From Streptomyces sp. ISL-12 (GTDB lineage Bacteria > Actinomycetota > Actinomycetes > Streptomycetales > Streptomycetaceae), in contig NZ_JAGGOO010000007.1 in NCBI RefSeq assembly GCF_018614415.1, forward strand, positions 1-64,000: a DNA stretch of 64,000 nucleotides. Direction: 5' to 3'. How positions within the stretch are numbered: the first letter of the stretch is position 1; each line of letters starts with the position of its first letter. Under the pieces are notes generated by a model. The model did not search any database and was not told where the DNA came from. It saw only the letters and a list, made by a program, of their open reading frames with translations. This document shows, piece by piece, positions 1-8,102 of the stretch. The position numbers were made by a program, and so were the translations under genes.

Positions 1-13
1 GGGGGACCCCCAT
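1..13 (-). CDS. Start of a gene running off the left edge
   Basis: On the minus strand an ATG at 13-11 is preceded by a strong purine-rich ribosome binding site (GGAGGAGGGAG, about 22-32) at good spacing. Only Met-Gly-Val-Pro is visible, so no function can be read. It lies about 100 nt downstream of the purine-nucleoside phosphorylase gene on the same strand, so it may be cotranscribed. In S. coelicolor I recall a phosphosugar mutase at this place, but nothing in these 13 bases shows that. Confidence 0.4.
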
Positions 14-117
14 CGCGTCGACTCCCTCCTCCGCCTTGCAGCTGCACGCACCAGACCCCGCTCACCGGCATGGACAAGTCCCGCCGGTGTCCTGCGTCCT
101 GATCCAAACGACAGGCC

Positions 118-942
118 CTAGAGCCGACCCAGCACCTGCGTCAGCAGCGACCCCATCCGCGCCGCCGAATCCCGCCCGGCCTGGAGTACTTCCTCATGGT
201 TCAGCGGCTCCCCGGTCATCCCCGCGGCGAGGTTCGTCACCAGGGAGATCCCCAGCACCTCCGCCCCCGCCTCCCGCGCCGCGATGGCCTCCAGGACCGT
301 CGACATGCCCACCAGGTCCGCCCCGATCACCCGGGCCATCCGGATCTCCGCAGGCGTCTCGTAGTGCGGGCCGGGGAACTGGGCGTACACGCCCTCCTCC
401 AGCGTCGCGTCGACCTCCTTGCACAGCGCCCGCAGCCGCGGCGAGTACAGGTCGGTGAGGTCCACGAAGTTCGCCCCGACGATGGGGGAGGTCGCCGTGA
501 GGTTGATGTGGTCGCTGATCAGGACCGGCTGGCCGGGGCGCATGCCCTCGCGCAGACCGCCGCAGCCGTTGGTCAGGATGACCGTCTTCGCGCCGGCCGA
601 GACGGCGGTCCGCACGCCGTGCGCGACGGAGGCGACGCCGTGACCCTCGTAGTAGTGGGTGCGGCCCAGGAAGACCAGGGCGCGGCGGTCGCCGATGCGG
701 TACGAGCGGATCTTGCCGCCGTGGCCCTCGACCGCCGGCGGCGGGAACCCGGGCAGGTCGGTGACCGGGAGCTCGGCCTCGGGGGCGCCCAGGGCGTCCA
801 CCGCCGGGGCCCAGCCGGAGCCCATCACGAGGGCGACGTCGTGGGTCTCGGCGCCCGTGAGCTCGCGCAGGCGGGCCGCGGCGGCGTCGGCGGCGGCGTA
901 AGGGTCGCCCTGGATGTCGTCCGGAAGAAGAGATGCGTTCAC
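118..942 (-). CDS. Purine-nucleoside phosphorylase
   Basis: Phosphorolysis of purine nucleosides to free base and ribose-1-phosphate in the cytoplasm (purine salvage). The 274-aa product has the trimeric-class motifs in order: GSGW near the N-terminus (phosphate loop), GRTHYYEGH, a TNGCGGL stretch, [28 protein letters not shown], and a C-terminal VTNLAAG whose Asn is the base-contacting residue of 6-oxopurine-specific enzymes. I chose the GTG at 942, where family similarity begins; an upstream ATG at 1032 would add about 30 residues of basic, non-conserved sequence. The family identity is clear; preference for inosine/guanosine is inferred from the trimeric class. Confidence 0.93.
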   Translation of the reverse strand: MNASLLPDDIQGDPYAAADAAAARLRELTGAETHDVALVMGSGWAPAVDALGAPEAELPVTDLPGFPPPAVEGHGGKIRSYRIGDRRALVFLGRTHYYEGHGVASVAHGVRTAVSAGAKTVILTNGCGGLREGMRPGQPVLISDHINLTATSPIVGANFVDLTDLYSPRLRALCKEVDATLEEGVYAQFPGPHYETPAEIRMARVIGADLVGMSTVLEAIAAREAGAEVLGISLVTNLAAGMTGEPLNHEEVLQAGRDSAARMGSLLTQVLGRL

Positions 943-1050
943 GCGGACGAGGGTAGCCGGTCCGGGCCTACGCGCGTAGATGATGAGGTCGGCCGGTTTC
1001 CGATTGTTGCGCTGTCGTTTCTGACGTGGCACCCGCCGAGGGGACCGGCG

Positions 1051-1488
1051 TCAGCACGGCCGCTTGCGCAGTTCCATCACGTAGTCGTGCGGCGCCCCCG
1101 CCGACTCCGCGGCGTCGGCCAGTTCGCCCAGATAGCGAGCCGAGGGCAGGCCGCCCTCGTAGGCGTTGAGGACGTAGGTCCAGGCGCCCTCCTCGCCGTC
1201 CAGGGTGTGGGCCCGGACCCGGGTGCGGCGGTAGATGTCCAGGCCCGCGCCCTCCCAGCGGTCGAGCGCGTCCTCGTCCATCGGGGCGATGTCGTACAGC
1301 GCGACGAAGACCTGGCAGAGCGGGTCCTCGACAAGCGTGGCCAGCGCGCCCTCCCAGCCGAGCCGCTCGCCCCCGAAGGTCAGCCGCCACCCGTTCAGCC
1401 AGCCGGTGGCGCGCAGCGGCGAGTGGGGGGCGCGGCGGGACATCAGCCGCGCGTCGAGGTTGCCGGCGTACGCGGCGTAGAGCGACAT
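1051..1488 (-). CDS. Gamma-glutamylcyclotransferase-fold protein
   Basis: A 145-aa protein starting MSLYAAYAGNLD, which resembles the YGSNL-type substrate loop of the gamma-glutamylcyclotransferase-like (AIG2/GGCT) fold; a Glu in the later DRWEGAG stretch is the candidate catalytic acid. Proteins of this fold cyclise gamma-glutamyl groups to 5-oxoproline, but many bacterial members have no proven substrate. The first motif is degenerate (Ala-Gly instead of Gly-Ser), so the activity should not be assumed. The gene ends 109 nt upstream of the phosphorylase start on the same strand and is divergent from the lpdA-like gene at 1573, with only 84 nt between the two starts. Confidence 0.75.
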   Translation of the reverse strand: MSLYAAYAGNLDARLMSRRAPHSPLRATGWLNGWRLTFGGERLGWEGALATLVEDPLCQVFVALYDIAPMDEDALDRWEGAGLDIYRRTRVRAHTLDGEEGAWTYVLNAYEGGLPSARYLGELADAAESAGAPHDYVMELRKRPC

Positions 1489-1572
1489 GGGGAGAGGGTA
1501 CGGGGTGTTCCGGATAACGGGGGCGCATCGGGCGGGGCCCCCGGGCGGTGTGCCGTTGAAGCGTGCGGGACA

Positions 1573-3021
1573 ATGGAGTACGTGACTCGGATCGTGATCA
1601 TCGGTGGCGGACCCGGCGGATACGAAGCGGCGCTGGTCGCCGCGCAGCTCGGCGCGGAGGTGACCGTCGTCGACTGCGACGGTCTGGGCGGGGCGTCGGT
1701 ACTGACCGACTGCGTGCCGTCGAAGACCCTGATCGCCACGGCCGAGGTGATGACCACCTTCGACTCCTCCTACGAGGAGCTGGGCATCATCGTCGCCGAC
1801 GACACCCCCCACATCGAGCAGGCCGCCCGGGTCGTGGGCGTGGACCTCGGCAAGGTCAACCGGCGCGTGAAGCGCCTCGCGCTCGCCCAGTCGCACGACA
1901 TCACCGCCTCCGTGACGCGCGCCGGAGCGCGCGTCATGCGCGGGCGCGGGCGCCTGGAGGGCATGCAGGCCCTCGACGGGTCGCGCAAGGTCGTGGTGCG
2001 CGCCGCCGACGGCAGCGAGGAGACGCTGACCGCGGACGCGGTGCTGATCGCGACCGGCGGGCATCCTCGGGAGCTGCCGGACGCCCGCCCGGACGGCGAG
2101 CGCATCCTCAACTGGACCCAGGTCTACGACCTCGACGAGCTGCCCGAGGAGCTCATCGTGGTCGGGTCGGGCGTCACCGGCGCCGAGTTCGCCGGCGCCT
2201 ACCAGGCGCTCGGCTCCCGGGTCACCCTCGTCTCCTCCCGCGACCGGGTGCTGCCCGGCGAGGACCCGGACGCCGCCGCCGTCCTGGAGGACGTCTTCCG
2301 GCGGCGCGGCATGAACGTCATGGCCCGCTCGCGCGCCCAGTCCGCCAAACGGGTCGGCGACCGGGTCGAGGTCACCCTCGCCGACGGCCGGGTCATCACC
2401 GGCTCGCACTGTCTGATGGCCGTCGGCGCCATCCCCAACACCGAGGGCATGGGCCTGGAGGAGGCCGGGGTCACGCTCAAGGACTCCGGGCACATCAAGA
2501 CCGACAAGGTCTCCAGGACCTCCGCGCCGGGCGTGTACGCCGCCGGTGACGTGACCGGCGTCTTCGCGCTGGCGTCGGTCGCAGCCATGCAGGGCCGGAT
2601 CGCCATGTACCACTTCCTGGGCGACGCGGTCACCCCGCTGAACCTGAAGACCGTCTCCTCCAACGTCTTCACCGACCCCGAGATCGCCACGGTCGGCTAC
2701 ACGCAGGCCGACGTCGACGCCGGGAAGATCGACGCCCGCGTCGTCAAGCTGCCGCTGCTGCGCAACCCGCGCGCCAAGATGCAGGGCATCCGGGACGGCT
2801 TCGTCAAGCTCTTCTGCCGGCCGGGCACCGGGATCGTGGTCGGCGGTGTGGTGGTCGCGCCGCGCGCCTCGGAACTGATCCACCCCATCTCGATCGCGGT
2901 CGACAACAATCTGACGGTCGAACAGATCGCGAACGCCTTCACCGTGTACCCGTCGCTTTCGGGCTCGATCGCCGAGGTGGCACGGCAGTTGCACACCCGG
3001 AAGAGCGGCGCGGAGGGCTGA
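1573..3021 (+). CDS. lpdA: NAD(P)H-quinone dehydrogenase, LpdA-type flavoprotein
   Basis: A 482-aa class I pyridine-nucleotide-disulfide oxidoreductase: FAD-binding GGGPGGYEAA near the N-terminus, a central NAD(P)-binding VVGSGVTGAE, the second FAD motif YAAGDVTG, and the C-terminal dimerisation domain ending in a Ser-Leu-Ser-Gly-Ser region. Where lipoamide dehydrogenases have the redox pair CxxxxC, this sequence reads SVLTDCVPSK, so the first cysteine is absent. The same loss marks Mycobacterium tuberculosis LpdA (Rv3303c), a quinone reductase rather than a lipoamide dehydrogenase, so quinone reduction is the better call. The start is ATG at 1573; a GTG at 1582 with GGAG just upstream is an equally good alternative giving 479 aa. 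Confidence 0.9.
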   Translation: MEYVTRIVIIGGGPGGYEAALVAAQLGAEVTVVDCDGLGGASVLTDCVPSKTLIATAEVMTTFDSSYEELGIIVADDTPHIEQAARVVGVDLGKVNRRVKRLALAQSHDITASVTRAGARVMRGRGRLEGMQALDGSRKVVVRAADGSEETLTADAVLIATGGHPRELPDARPDGERILNWTQVYDLDELPEELIVVGSGVTGAEFAGAYQALGSRVTLVSSRDRVLPGEDPDAAAVLEDVFRRRGMNVMARSRAQSAKRVGDRVEVTLADGRVITGSHCLMAVGAIPNTEGMGLEEAGVTLKDSGHIKTDKVSRTSAPGVYAAGDVTGVFALASVAAMQGRIAMYHFLGDAVTPLNLKTVSSNVFTDPEIATVGYTQADVDAGKIDARVVKLPLLRNPRAKMQGIRDGFVKLFCRPGTGIVVGGVVVAPRASELIHPISIAVDNNLTVEQIANAFTVYPSLSGSIAEVARQLHTRKSGAEG

Positions 3022-3166
3022 CCTGCGGAGCGATTACCCGCTGGTCACCGCTGGTCACAGGGCCGGTCGCGGGCTTATACCACTTCCAGTGGCGCAGTGC
3101 GAACAACTTCTGTTATTCGGCGCAAACTGCTGAAAGCAGACGGTCGCTGGGGTTACTGTCAGTTTC

Positions 3167-4141
3167 GTGTTCGCTGCAGAACGTCGCCAATTGATCCTCG
3201 AAATGGTGCGAGCGAACGGGGCCGTGTCGCTCCGTGAGCTCGCCCGCGTCGTCCAGACCTCCGAAGTGACCGTACGGCGGGACGTGCGCGCGCTGGAGGC
3301 AGAAGGACTCCTCGACCGCCGGCACGGCGGTGCGGTACTGCCGGGCGGTTTCACGCGGGAGTCCGGCTTCCCGCAGAAGTCCCATCTCGCGACCGCCGAG
3401 AAGACGGCCATCGCCGATCTCGCCGCGGGCCTCGTCGAGGAGGGCGAGGCCATCGTGGTGGGGGCGGGAACCACCACCCAGGAGCTGGCCCGCCGGCTCG
3501 CCCGGGTGCCCGGCCTGACCGTGGTCACCAACTCCCTGCTGGTCGCCCAGGCGCTCGCCCACGCCAACCGGGTGGAGGTCGTGATGACCGGCGGCACGCT
3601 GAGAGGGTCCAACTACGCCCTCGTCGGCAGCGGCGCCGAGCAGTCCCTCCAGGGGCTGCGGGTCTCCAAGGCCTTCATCTCGGGCAGTGGGCTGACCGCC
3701 GAGCGGGGGCTGTCCACCTCCAACATGCTGTCGGCCTCCGTCGACCGGGCGCTGGTGCAGGCCGCCGCCGAGGTCGTCGTCCTGGCCGACCACACCAAGC
3801 TGGGCACCGACACCATGTTCCAGACCGTGTCCACGGAGGAGATCACCCGCCTGGTGACGGACGAGCCGCCCGGTCAGGACGACCGCGCGGGCGCCGAACT
3901 CCAGGCCCTCGCCGACCAGGGCGTACAGATCGCCGTGGCCGGTGCCTCGGGGGGAGCGGCGGGCCGGCCAGGCCCGGGGGATGAGGCCGGTCCGGCGCGC
4001 CAGCAGCGCCGGGACGTGCCCCTGCCCGGCCCGCGCCGCCAGGTCCCCGGGGCGGGTCCGGGACTGCGTACGGCCGCGTCGCTGGACCAGGGCGCCGGGG
4101 CGGAACAGCGGGCCCGGGTCGCCGACCTGCGGCGGCGCTGA
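3167..4141 (+). CDS. DeoR-family transcriptional regulator
   Basis: Starts at GTG 3167. Residues 1-60 form the DeoR winged helix (RRQLILEMV ... SLRELARVVQTSEVTVRRDVRALEAEGLL ... RHGGA), followed by the DeoRC sugar-phosphate sensor domain to about residue 225 (GAGTTTQELA, VTNSLLVA, MTGGTLRGSNYALVG, VVVLADHTKLG). Members usually repress sugar or nucleoside genes and release DNA on binding a phosphorylated sugar. The 324-aa length is about 70 residues more than usual, because a Pro/Arg/Ala-rich tail of no recognisable fold follows the sensor domain. The effector and targets are unknown. Short palindromes at 3080-3092 and around 3127-3139 in the leader could be autoregulatory sites. Confidence 0.88.
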   Translation: MFAAERRQLILEMVRANGAVSLRELARVVQTSEVTVRRDVRALEAEGLLDRRHGGAVLPGGFTRESGFPQKSHLATAEKTAIADLAAGLVEEGEAIVVGAGTTTQELARRLARVPGLTVVTNSLLVAQALAHANRVEVVMTGGTLRGSNYALVGSGAEQSLQGLRVSKAFISGSGLTAERGLSTSNMLSASVDRALVQAAAEVVVLADHTKLGTDTMFQTVSTEEITRLVTDEPPGQDDRAGAELQALADQGVQIAVAGASGGAAGRPGPGDEAGPARQQRRDVPLPGPRRQVPGAGPGLRTAASLDQGAGAEQRARVADLRRR

Positions 4142-4156
4142 GCCGCCCGGACTCCG

Positions 4157-4325
4157 GTGAGGTGCGTGGGTCGCACGCCCCCCCCGGCTTCCGGGGTGAG
4201 GTCCGTCGGGTTGTACGCCTCGGACCTCGGGGTGAGGCCGTCGCGTCACATACGCCCCGGACCTCGGGGCGAGGCCGTCGCGTCATACGCCCCTGACCCC
4301 GAGGTGAGGTCCGTCGCGTCGCACG
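4157..4325 (+). repeat. Degenerate tandem repeat of about 36 bp, five copies
   Basis: Between the convergent ends of the DeoR gene and accA2, the element gtgaggtccgtcgcgtc followed by a tacgcc...gacctcggg part recurs with starts at 4157, 4196, 4232, 4268 and 4304 (spacings 35-39 bp). The copies are imperfect; the last carries its ccccgaggt block in the opposite orientation, so it can pair with the acctcgggg blocks. No protein is credibly encoded. The array abuts the terminator at 4344. Confidence 0.7.
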
Positions 4326-4343
4326 ACAAGGCGTCCCACGACA

Positions 4344-4384
4344 GGGCGCCCGGCGGACCGGCCGTTGCGGTCCACCGGGCGCCC
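4344..4384. terminator. Strong bidirectional hairpin between DeoR gene and accA2
   Basis: Arms 4344-4360 and 4368-4384 pair over 17 positions with one mismatch around the 7-nt loop gccgttg. The hairpin lies 18 nt beyond the accA2 stop and about 200 nt beyond the DeoR stop, so it can end transcription from both sides. There is no U tract, as is usual in high-GC actinobacteria. Confidence 0.8.
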
Positions 4385-4401
4385 GGGTGCGTGCCGTGCC
4401 G

Positions 4402-6177
4402 TCAGTCCTTGATCTCGCAGATCGCCGCACCGGACGTGACCGACGCGCCGACCTCGGCGCCCAGGCCCTTGACGGTGCCGGACTTGTGGGCGTTGAGGGG
4501 CTGTTCCATCTTCATGGCCTCCAGGACGACGATCAGGTCGCCCTCCTTGACCTCCTGGCCCTCCTCCACCGCGACCTTCACGATGGTGCCCTGCATGGGC
4601 GAGGCGAGGGTGTCGCCGGAGGCCGCCGGGCCGGACTTCTTCGCCGCCCGGCGCTTGGGCTTGGCGCCCGCCGCAAGCCCCGTACGGGCCAGGGACATGC
4701 CCAGGGACGACGGCAGGGAGACCTCCAGGCGCTTGCCGCCGACCTCGACGACGACCGTCTCGCGGCCGGCCGTCTCCTCGTCGGTGTCCGCGCCGGCACC
4801 GGCCGCGAAGGGCTTGATCTCGTTGACGAACTCGGTCTCGATCCAGCGGGTGTGGACCGTGAACGGGTCGGTGGAGCCGGTCAGCTCCGGCGCGAACGCC
4901 GGGTCCCTGACGACCGCGCGGTGGAACGGGATGGCCGTCGCCATGCCCTCGACCTGGAACTCCTCCAGGGCGCGGGAGGCCCGCTCCAGCGCCTCCTTGC
5001 GGGTGCGGCCGGTGACGATCAGCTTGGCGAGCAGGGAGTCCCACGCCGGGCCGATGACCGAGCCGGACTCCACGCCCGCGTCCAGCCGGACACCGGGACC
5101 GGACGGCGGGGCGAAGGTGGTGACGGTGCCGGGCGCCGGGAGGAAGTTGCGCCCCGGGTCCTCGCCGTTGATCCGGAACTCGAAGGAGTGGCCGCGCAGC
5201 ACCGGGTCGCCGTAGCCCAGCTCCTCGCCGTCGGCGATGCGGAACATCTCGCGGACCAGGTCGATGCCGGCGACCTCCTCGGTCACCGGGTGCTCCACCT
5301 GGAGCCGGGTGTTGACCTCCAGGAAGGAGATCGTGCCGTCCAGGCCGACCAGGAACTCGACCGTGCCGGCGCCGACGTAGCCGGCCTCCTTCAGGATCGC
5401 CTTGGAGGCGGAGTACAGCTGGTCGAGCTGGTCCTGGGAGAGGAACGGCGCCGGGGCCTCCTCGACCAGCTTCTGGTGCCGGCGCTGGAGGGAGCAGTCA
5501 CGGGTGGAGACGACGACCACGTTGCCGTGCTGGTCGGCCAGGCACTGGGTCTCCACGTGCCGGGGCTTGTCCAGGTAGCGCTCTACGAAGCACTCGCCGC
5601 GCCCGAACGCCGCCACGGCCTCGCGGACCGCCGAGTCGTACAGCTCCGGGACCTCTTCGAGCGTGCGGGCCACCTTCAGGCCGCGTCCGCCGCCGCCGAA
5701 GGCCGCCTTGATGGCGATCGGCAGACCGTGCTCCTCGGCGAACGCGACGACCTCGTCGGCCCCGCTCACCGGGTCGGGCGTACCGGCGACCAGCGGGGCA
5801 CCGGCGCGCTGGGCGATGTGCCGGGCGGCGACCTTGTCACCGAGGTCGCGGATGGCCTGCGGCGGCGGGCCGATCCAGATCAGGTCCGCGTCGAGGACGG
5901 CCTGGGCGAACTCGGCGTTCTCCGAGAGAAAACCGTAGCCGGGGTGGACGGCGTCCGCGCCGGACTCGCGCGCAGCCTTCAGCACCTTCCCGATGTCCAG
6001 GTAGCTGCTCGCCGGAGTGTCACCGCCCAGGGCGAACGCCTCATCCGCGGCGCGGACATGCAGAGCGTCCCGGTCCGGGTCGGCGTAGACGGCCACGCTC
6101 GCGATCCCGGCGTCCCGGCAGGCCCGGGCCACGCGGACAGCGATTTCGCCACGGTTGGCGATGAGCACCTTGCGCAC
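4402..6177 (-). CDS. accA2: Acyl-CoA carboxylase alpha subunit (biotin carboxylase plus biotin carrier)
   Basis: ATP-dependent carboxylation of carrier-bound biotin, the first half reaction of acetyl/propionyl-CoA carboxylase. The 591-aa chain starts [14 protein letters not shown] (biotin carboxylase N-domain), has the ATP-grasp glycine loop AFGGGGRGL, the catalytic [14 protein letters not shown] stretch, and ends in a carrier domain with the biotinylation motif [10 protein letters not shown] chose the GTG at 6177 because it gives the family N-terminus and has AAGGAGG about ten bases upstream; the frame is open further upstream but without conservation. It should work with PccB and AccE, encoded 1.7-3.5 kb away, and be biotinylated by BirA at 9802. 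Confidence 0.95.
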   Translation of the reverse strand: MRKVLIANRGEIAVRVARACRDAGIASVAVYADPDRDALHVRAADEAFALGGDTPASSYLDIGKVLKAARESGADAVHPGYGFLSENAEFAQAVLDADLIWIGPPPQAIRDLGDKVAARHIAQRAGAPLVAGTPDPVSGADEVVAFAEEHGLPIAIKAAFGGGGRGLKVARTLEEVPELYDSAVREAVAAFGRGECFVERYLDKPRHVETQCLADQHGNVVVVSTRDCSLQRRHQKLVEEAPAPFLSQDQLDQLYSASKAILKEAGYVGAGTVEFLVGLDGTISFLEVNTRLQVEHPVTEEVAGIDLVREMFRIADGEELGYGDPVLRGHSFEFRINGEDPGRNFLPAPGTVTTFAPPSGPGVRLDAGVESGSVIGPAWDSLLAKLIVTGRTRKEALERASRALEEFQVEGMATAIPFHRAVVRDPAFAPELTGSTDPFTVHTRWIETEFVNEIKPFAAGAGADTDEETAGRETVVVEVGGKRLEVSLPSSLGMSLARTGLAAGAKPKRRAAKKSGPAASGDTLASPMQGTIVKVAVEEGQEVKEGDLIVVLEAMKMEQPLNAHKSGTVKGLGAEVGASVTSGAAICEIKD

Positions 6178-6554
6178 GATTGAGGCTCCCTCCTTGAAAC
6201 AAGCCGAGTTTAGGGACTGCCGACACGGGCCTTCGACCCGTCCCCAGTGGTGAGCTTGCCCACACGGAGTGTGATGCGAGGCTTGCTCGACCCGCGAAAG
6301 CCCTTGTCGCATCAGGGTGCGGCGGACTCCTCCGGCAAACCCTAGCCGCCCGATGTGGTCAAGGTCTCTGTGAGAGCGTGCTGCGCCCCACTCCGTTTCT
6401 TTGTCGAGTCCCTACGAATGGACCAATGATTCTTTGCCGCCGACACGACTCTTGCCCCTGGTTTTACCCTCCCCCAGGCCCTTAACGGGCTGGGGGGACC
6501 CCCGGTAGCGTCCGCGAAGTACCGAACGTACTCCGGGTGAGGGTGGCGATCGCG
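6178..6554. other. Divergent intergenic region upstream of accA2
   Basis: About 375 bp without a gene, between accA2 (leftward) and the small membrane-protein gene (rightward). It must hold both promoters. The visible structure is an imperfect hairpin near 6471-6496, pairing ccccaggccc with gggctgggg around a ttaac loop, just before the rightward gene. No convincing -35/-10 pair stands out, and I see no recognisable operator. Confidence 0.5.
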
Positions 6555-6995
6555 ATGGTGCGCAGGCCGGTGGCGTGGGCGGTGGCGGTCGTGTTCTTCG
6601 CCGAGGCGCTCGGCGTCGCGGCGCTCAACTGGTTCCTGGGGGTCGTCGTCGACCGGCAGGAGATGTCCCTGGCCGGCCTGGACGCGGGCGCGATGGCGGT
6701 CTCCGCGAAGACCGGCGGTCTCGTCTTCGGGCTCTACTTCGCCCTGTGCGGCCTGGTCGCCCTGCTGGTGGCGGTGCGCGACCGCCCGCCGGCCGGCCTC
6801 GGCCGGGCCCTGCTGATCAGCGCGGCCGTGGTGCACGGGCTGCTCGGCGCCCTCTGCTGGGGGCTGGTGGGACCGGCGGCCTTCGTCCTCATGGTCCTGG
6901 TCCTCGGGCTGGTCGTGCTGCTGCTGATGACCCACGACGCGCCCGAGGAACCCCGCGACCGGGTCAGCTCTCCGCCGGCGCCCACAACTCCGTGA
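6555..6995 (+). CDS. Small four-helix membrane protein
   Basis: A 146-aa protein of unknown function. Four hydrophobic segments are visible: about residues 6-28, 49-70, 82-98 and 101-123. A short polar, Pro-rich tail follows. The ATG at 6555 is preferred because GAGGGTGG lies about eight bases before it; the in-frame GTG at 6537 has no ribosome binding site. The last 32 nt overlap the end of maf on the opposite strand, so the two transcripts converge. It has the look of conserved Streptomyces integral membrane proteins, but no family motif is recognised. Confidence 0.75.
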   Translation: MVRRPVAWAVAVVFFAEALGVAALNWFLGVVVDRQEMSLAGLDAGAMAVSAKTGGLVFGLYFALCGLVALLVAVRDRPPAGLGRALLISAAVVHGLLGALCWGLVGPAAFVLMVLVLGLVVLLLMTHDAPEEPRDRVSSPPAPTTP

Positions 6996-7584
6996 TGCCG
7001 ACGCCCAGTTCCGCGAGGAGCCTGCGCAGCAGCGGCAGGCTGAGGCCGATCACATTGCCGTGGTCGCCCTCGATGCCGTCGACGAACGGCGCCGAGCGGC
7101 CGTCCAGGGTGAACGCCCCGGCGACGTGCAGCGGCTCGCCGGAGGCGACGTAGGCGGCGATCTCCTCGTCGCTGGGGTCGCCGAAGCGGACGACGGTGGA
7201 GGCGGTGGCGGAGGTGTGGCGGCCGGTGGCCGTGTCCCAGACGCAGTGCCCGGTCTGCAGGGTGCCCGCCCGGCCGCGCATCGCCTTCCAGCGGGCGGTG
7301 GCCTCCTCGGCGTCGGCGGGCTTGCCGAGGGCCCGGCCGTCCAGGTCGAGGACCGAGTCGCAGCCGATCACCAGGGCGCCGTGCACCTCCGGCCGGGCGG
7401 CCACCACGGACGCCTTGGCCTCGGCGAGGGCGAGAGCCAGCTCGGCCGGGGTGGGGGCGGTGACGGCGTCCTCGTCGACACCGCTGACGATCACCTCGGG
7501 GGTGAGTCCGGCTTGGCGCAGCAGGCCCAGCCGGGCGGGGGACTGGGAGGCGAGGACGAGTCGGCGGCGGGGCTGATCAGTCAT
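6964..7584 (-). CDS. maf: Maf-family nucleotide pyrophosphatase
   Basis: A 206-aa Maf/HAM1-like protein: N-terminal [18 protein letters not shown], central [17 protein letters not shown] with the catalytic Asp, and [20 protein letters not shown] near the end. Maf enzymes hydrolyse noncanonical or canonical nucleoside triphosphates to monophosphates plus pyrophosphate, cleaning the pool, and have been linked to septum control. It is the last gene of the leftward pccB-accE-mmpB-maf run. Which nucleotide it prefers cannot be judged here. Confidence 0.9.
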   Translation of the reverse strand: MTDQPRRRLVLASQSPARLGLLRQAGLTPEVIVSGVDEDAVTAPTPAELALALAEAKASVVAARPEVHGALVIGCDSVLDLDGRALGKPADAEEATARWKAMRGRAGTLQTGHCVWDTATGRHTSATASTVVRFGDPSDEEIAAYVASGEPLHVAGAFTLDGRSAPFVDGIEGDHGNVIGLSLPLLRRLLAELGVGITELWAPAES

Positions 7585-7616
7585 GCGGTCAGGTTAGTCA
7601 CGCGGGGGCCTCCGGC

Positions 7617-7745
7617 TCACCTCGTGTAGATCACGATCATCGCCGCGATCATGGCCAGGGCCATGAGCAGACCGAGCCGCCGGAGCATGGCCTGCGCGTC
7701 GCGCAGTTCCTTGGGGGGCTTGTCGTCGGGGTCGGACCAGAGCAT
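7617..7745 (-). CDS. mmpB: Tiny single-pass membrane protein (MmpB-like)
   Basis: A 42-aa protein: a charged N-terminus (MLWSDPDDKPPKELRDAQ), an amphipathic LRRLG linker, and one transmembrane helix (LLMALAMIAAMIVIYT) ending in Arg. The length, layout and position between accE and maf match the small actinobacterial proteins annotated as morphogenic membrane protein MmpB. That name is from memory and has not been checked. It lies 32 nt upstream of maf on the same strand, so it is probably in the same transcript. It is too short for most gene callers; the conserved-looking N-terminus argues it is real. Confidence 0.65.
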   Translation of the reverse strand: MLWSDPDDKPPKELRDAQAMLRRLGLLMALAMIAAMIVIYTR

Positions 7746-7880
7746 GCCACCAGCGTGGGGCCTGGGCGGGGAGGGCGCCTGAGTAGGGGTACTCAAATCG
7801 GCGCCCTCGGCATCGGCTCTGTGCGCCCACGCGACGGAGCCGCACATCGATACAGCCCCGCGCCCCTGGGTCTATGGCGT

Positions 7881-8084
7881 CTATGGCCAGTAGGTGCGTG
7901 TCCAGGCAGCCGGGCCCGGGTGGGGGAGCCTGGTCCTCGCTATGCGGGACGGGTCGGACCAGGCGTCGGCCGTCGGCTCCGGGGGCGGTTCGGGGGCCGG
8001 CGTCGCGGCGCGGGCCCTGACCACCGCCAGGGCGGCGGCCAGTTCCTCCGGGGACGGGTTGCCCCGTATGACCTTGATGGTCAC
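7881..8084 (-). CDS. accE: Acyl-CoA carboxylase epsilon subunit
   Basis: A 67-aa subunit specific to actinobacterial acyl-CoA carboxylases. It starts MTIKVIRGNPSPEELAAALAVV, the signature helix-forming start of the AccE/PccE family, continues with a Pro/Ala-rich linker, and ends with WSDPSRIAR ... AAWTRTYWP, the usual aromatic C-terminus. In S. coelicolor such subunits raise the activity of the alpha-beta complex. It follows pccB by 18 nt on the same strand, so the two are probably cotranscribed. Confidence 0.93.
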   Translation of the reverse strand: MTIKVIRGNPSPEELAAALAVVRARAATPAPEPPPEPTADAWSDPSRIARTRLPHPGPAAWTRTYWP

Positions 8085-8102
8085 AGCGGCTCCTTACAGG
8101 GC

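Noticed and set aside
196..1572. Long open frame running into lpdA from far upstream
   Set aside because: The upstream 1.4 kb is antisense to the phosphorylase and cyclotransferase genes and has no family similarity; the dehydrogenase starts at 1573 or 1582.
4157..4325. Repeats as a CRISPR array
   Set aside because: The copies are degenerate, directly adjacent and lack spacers.
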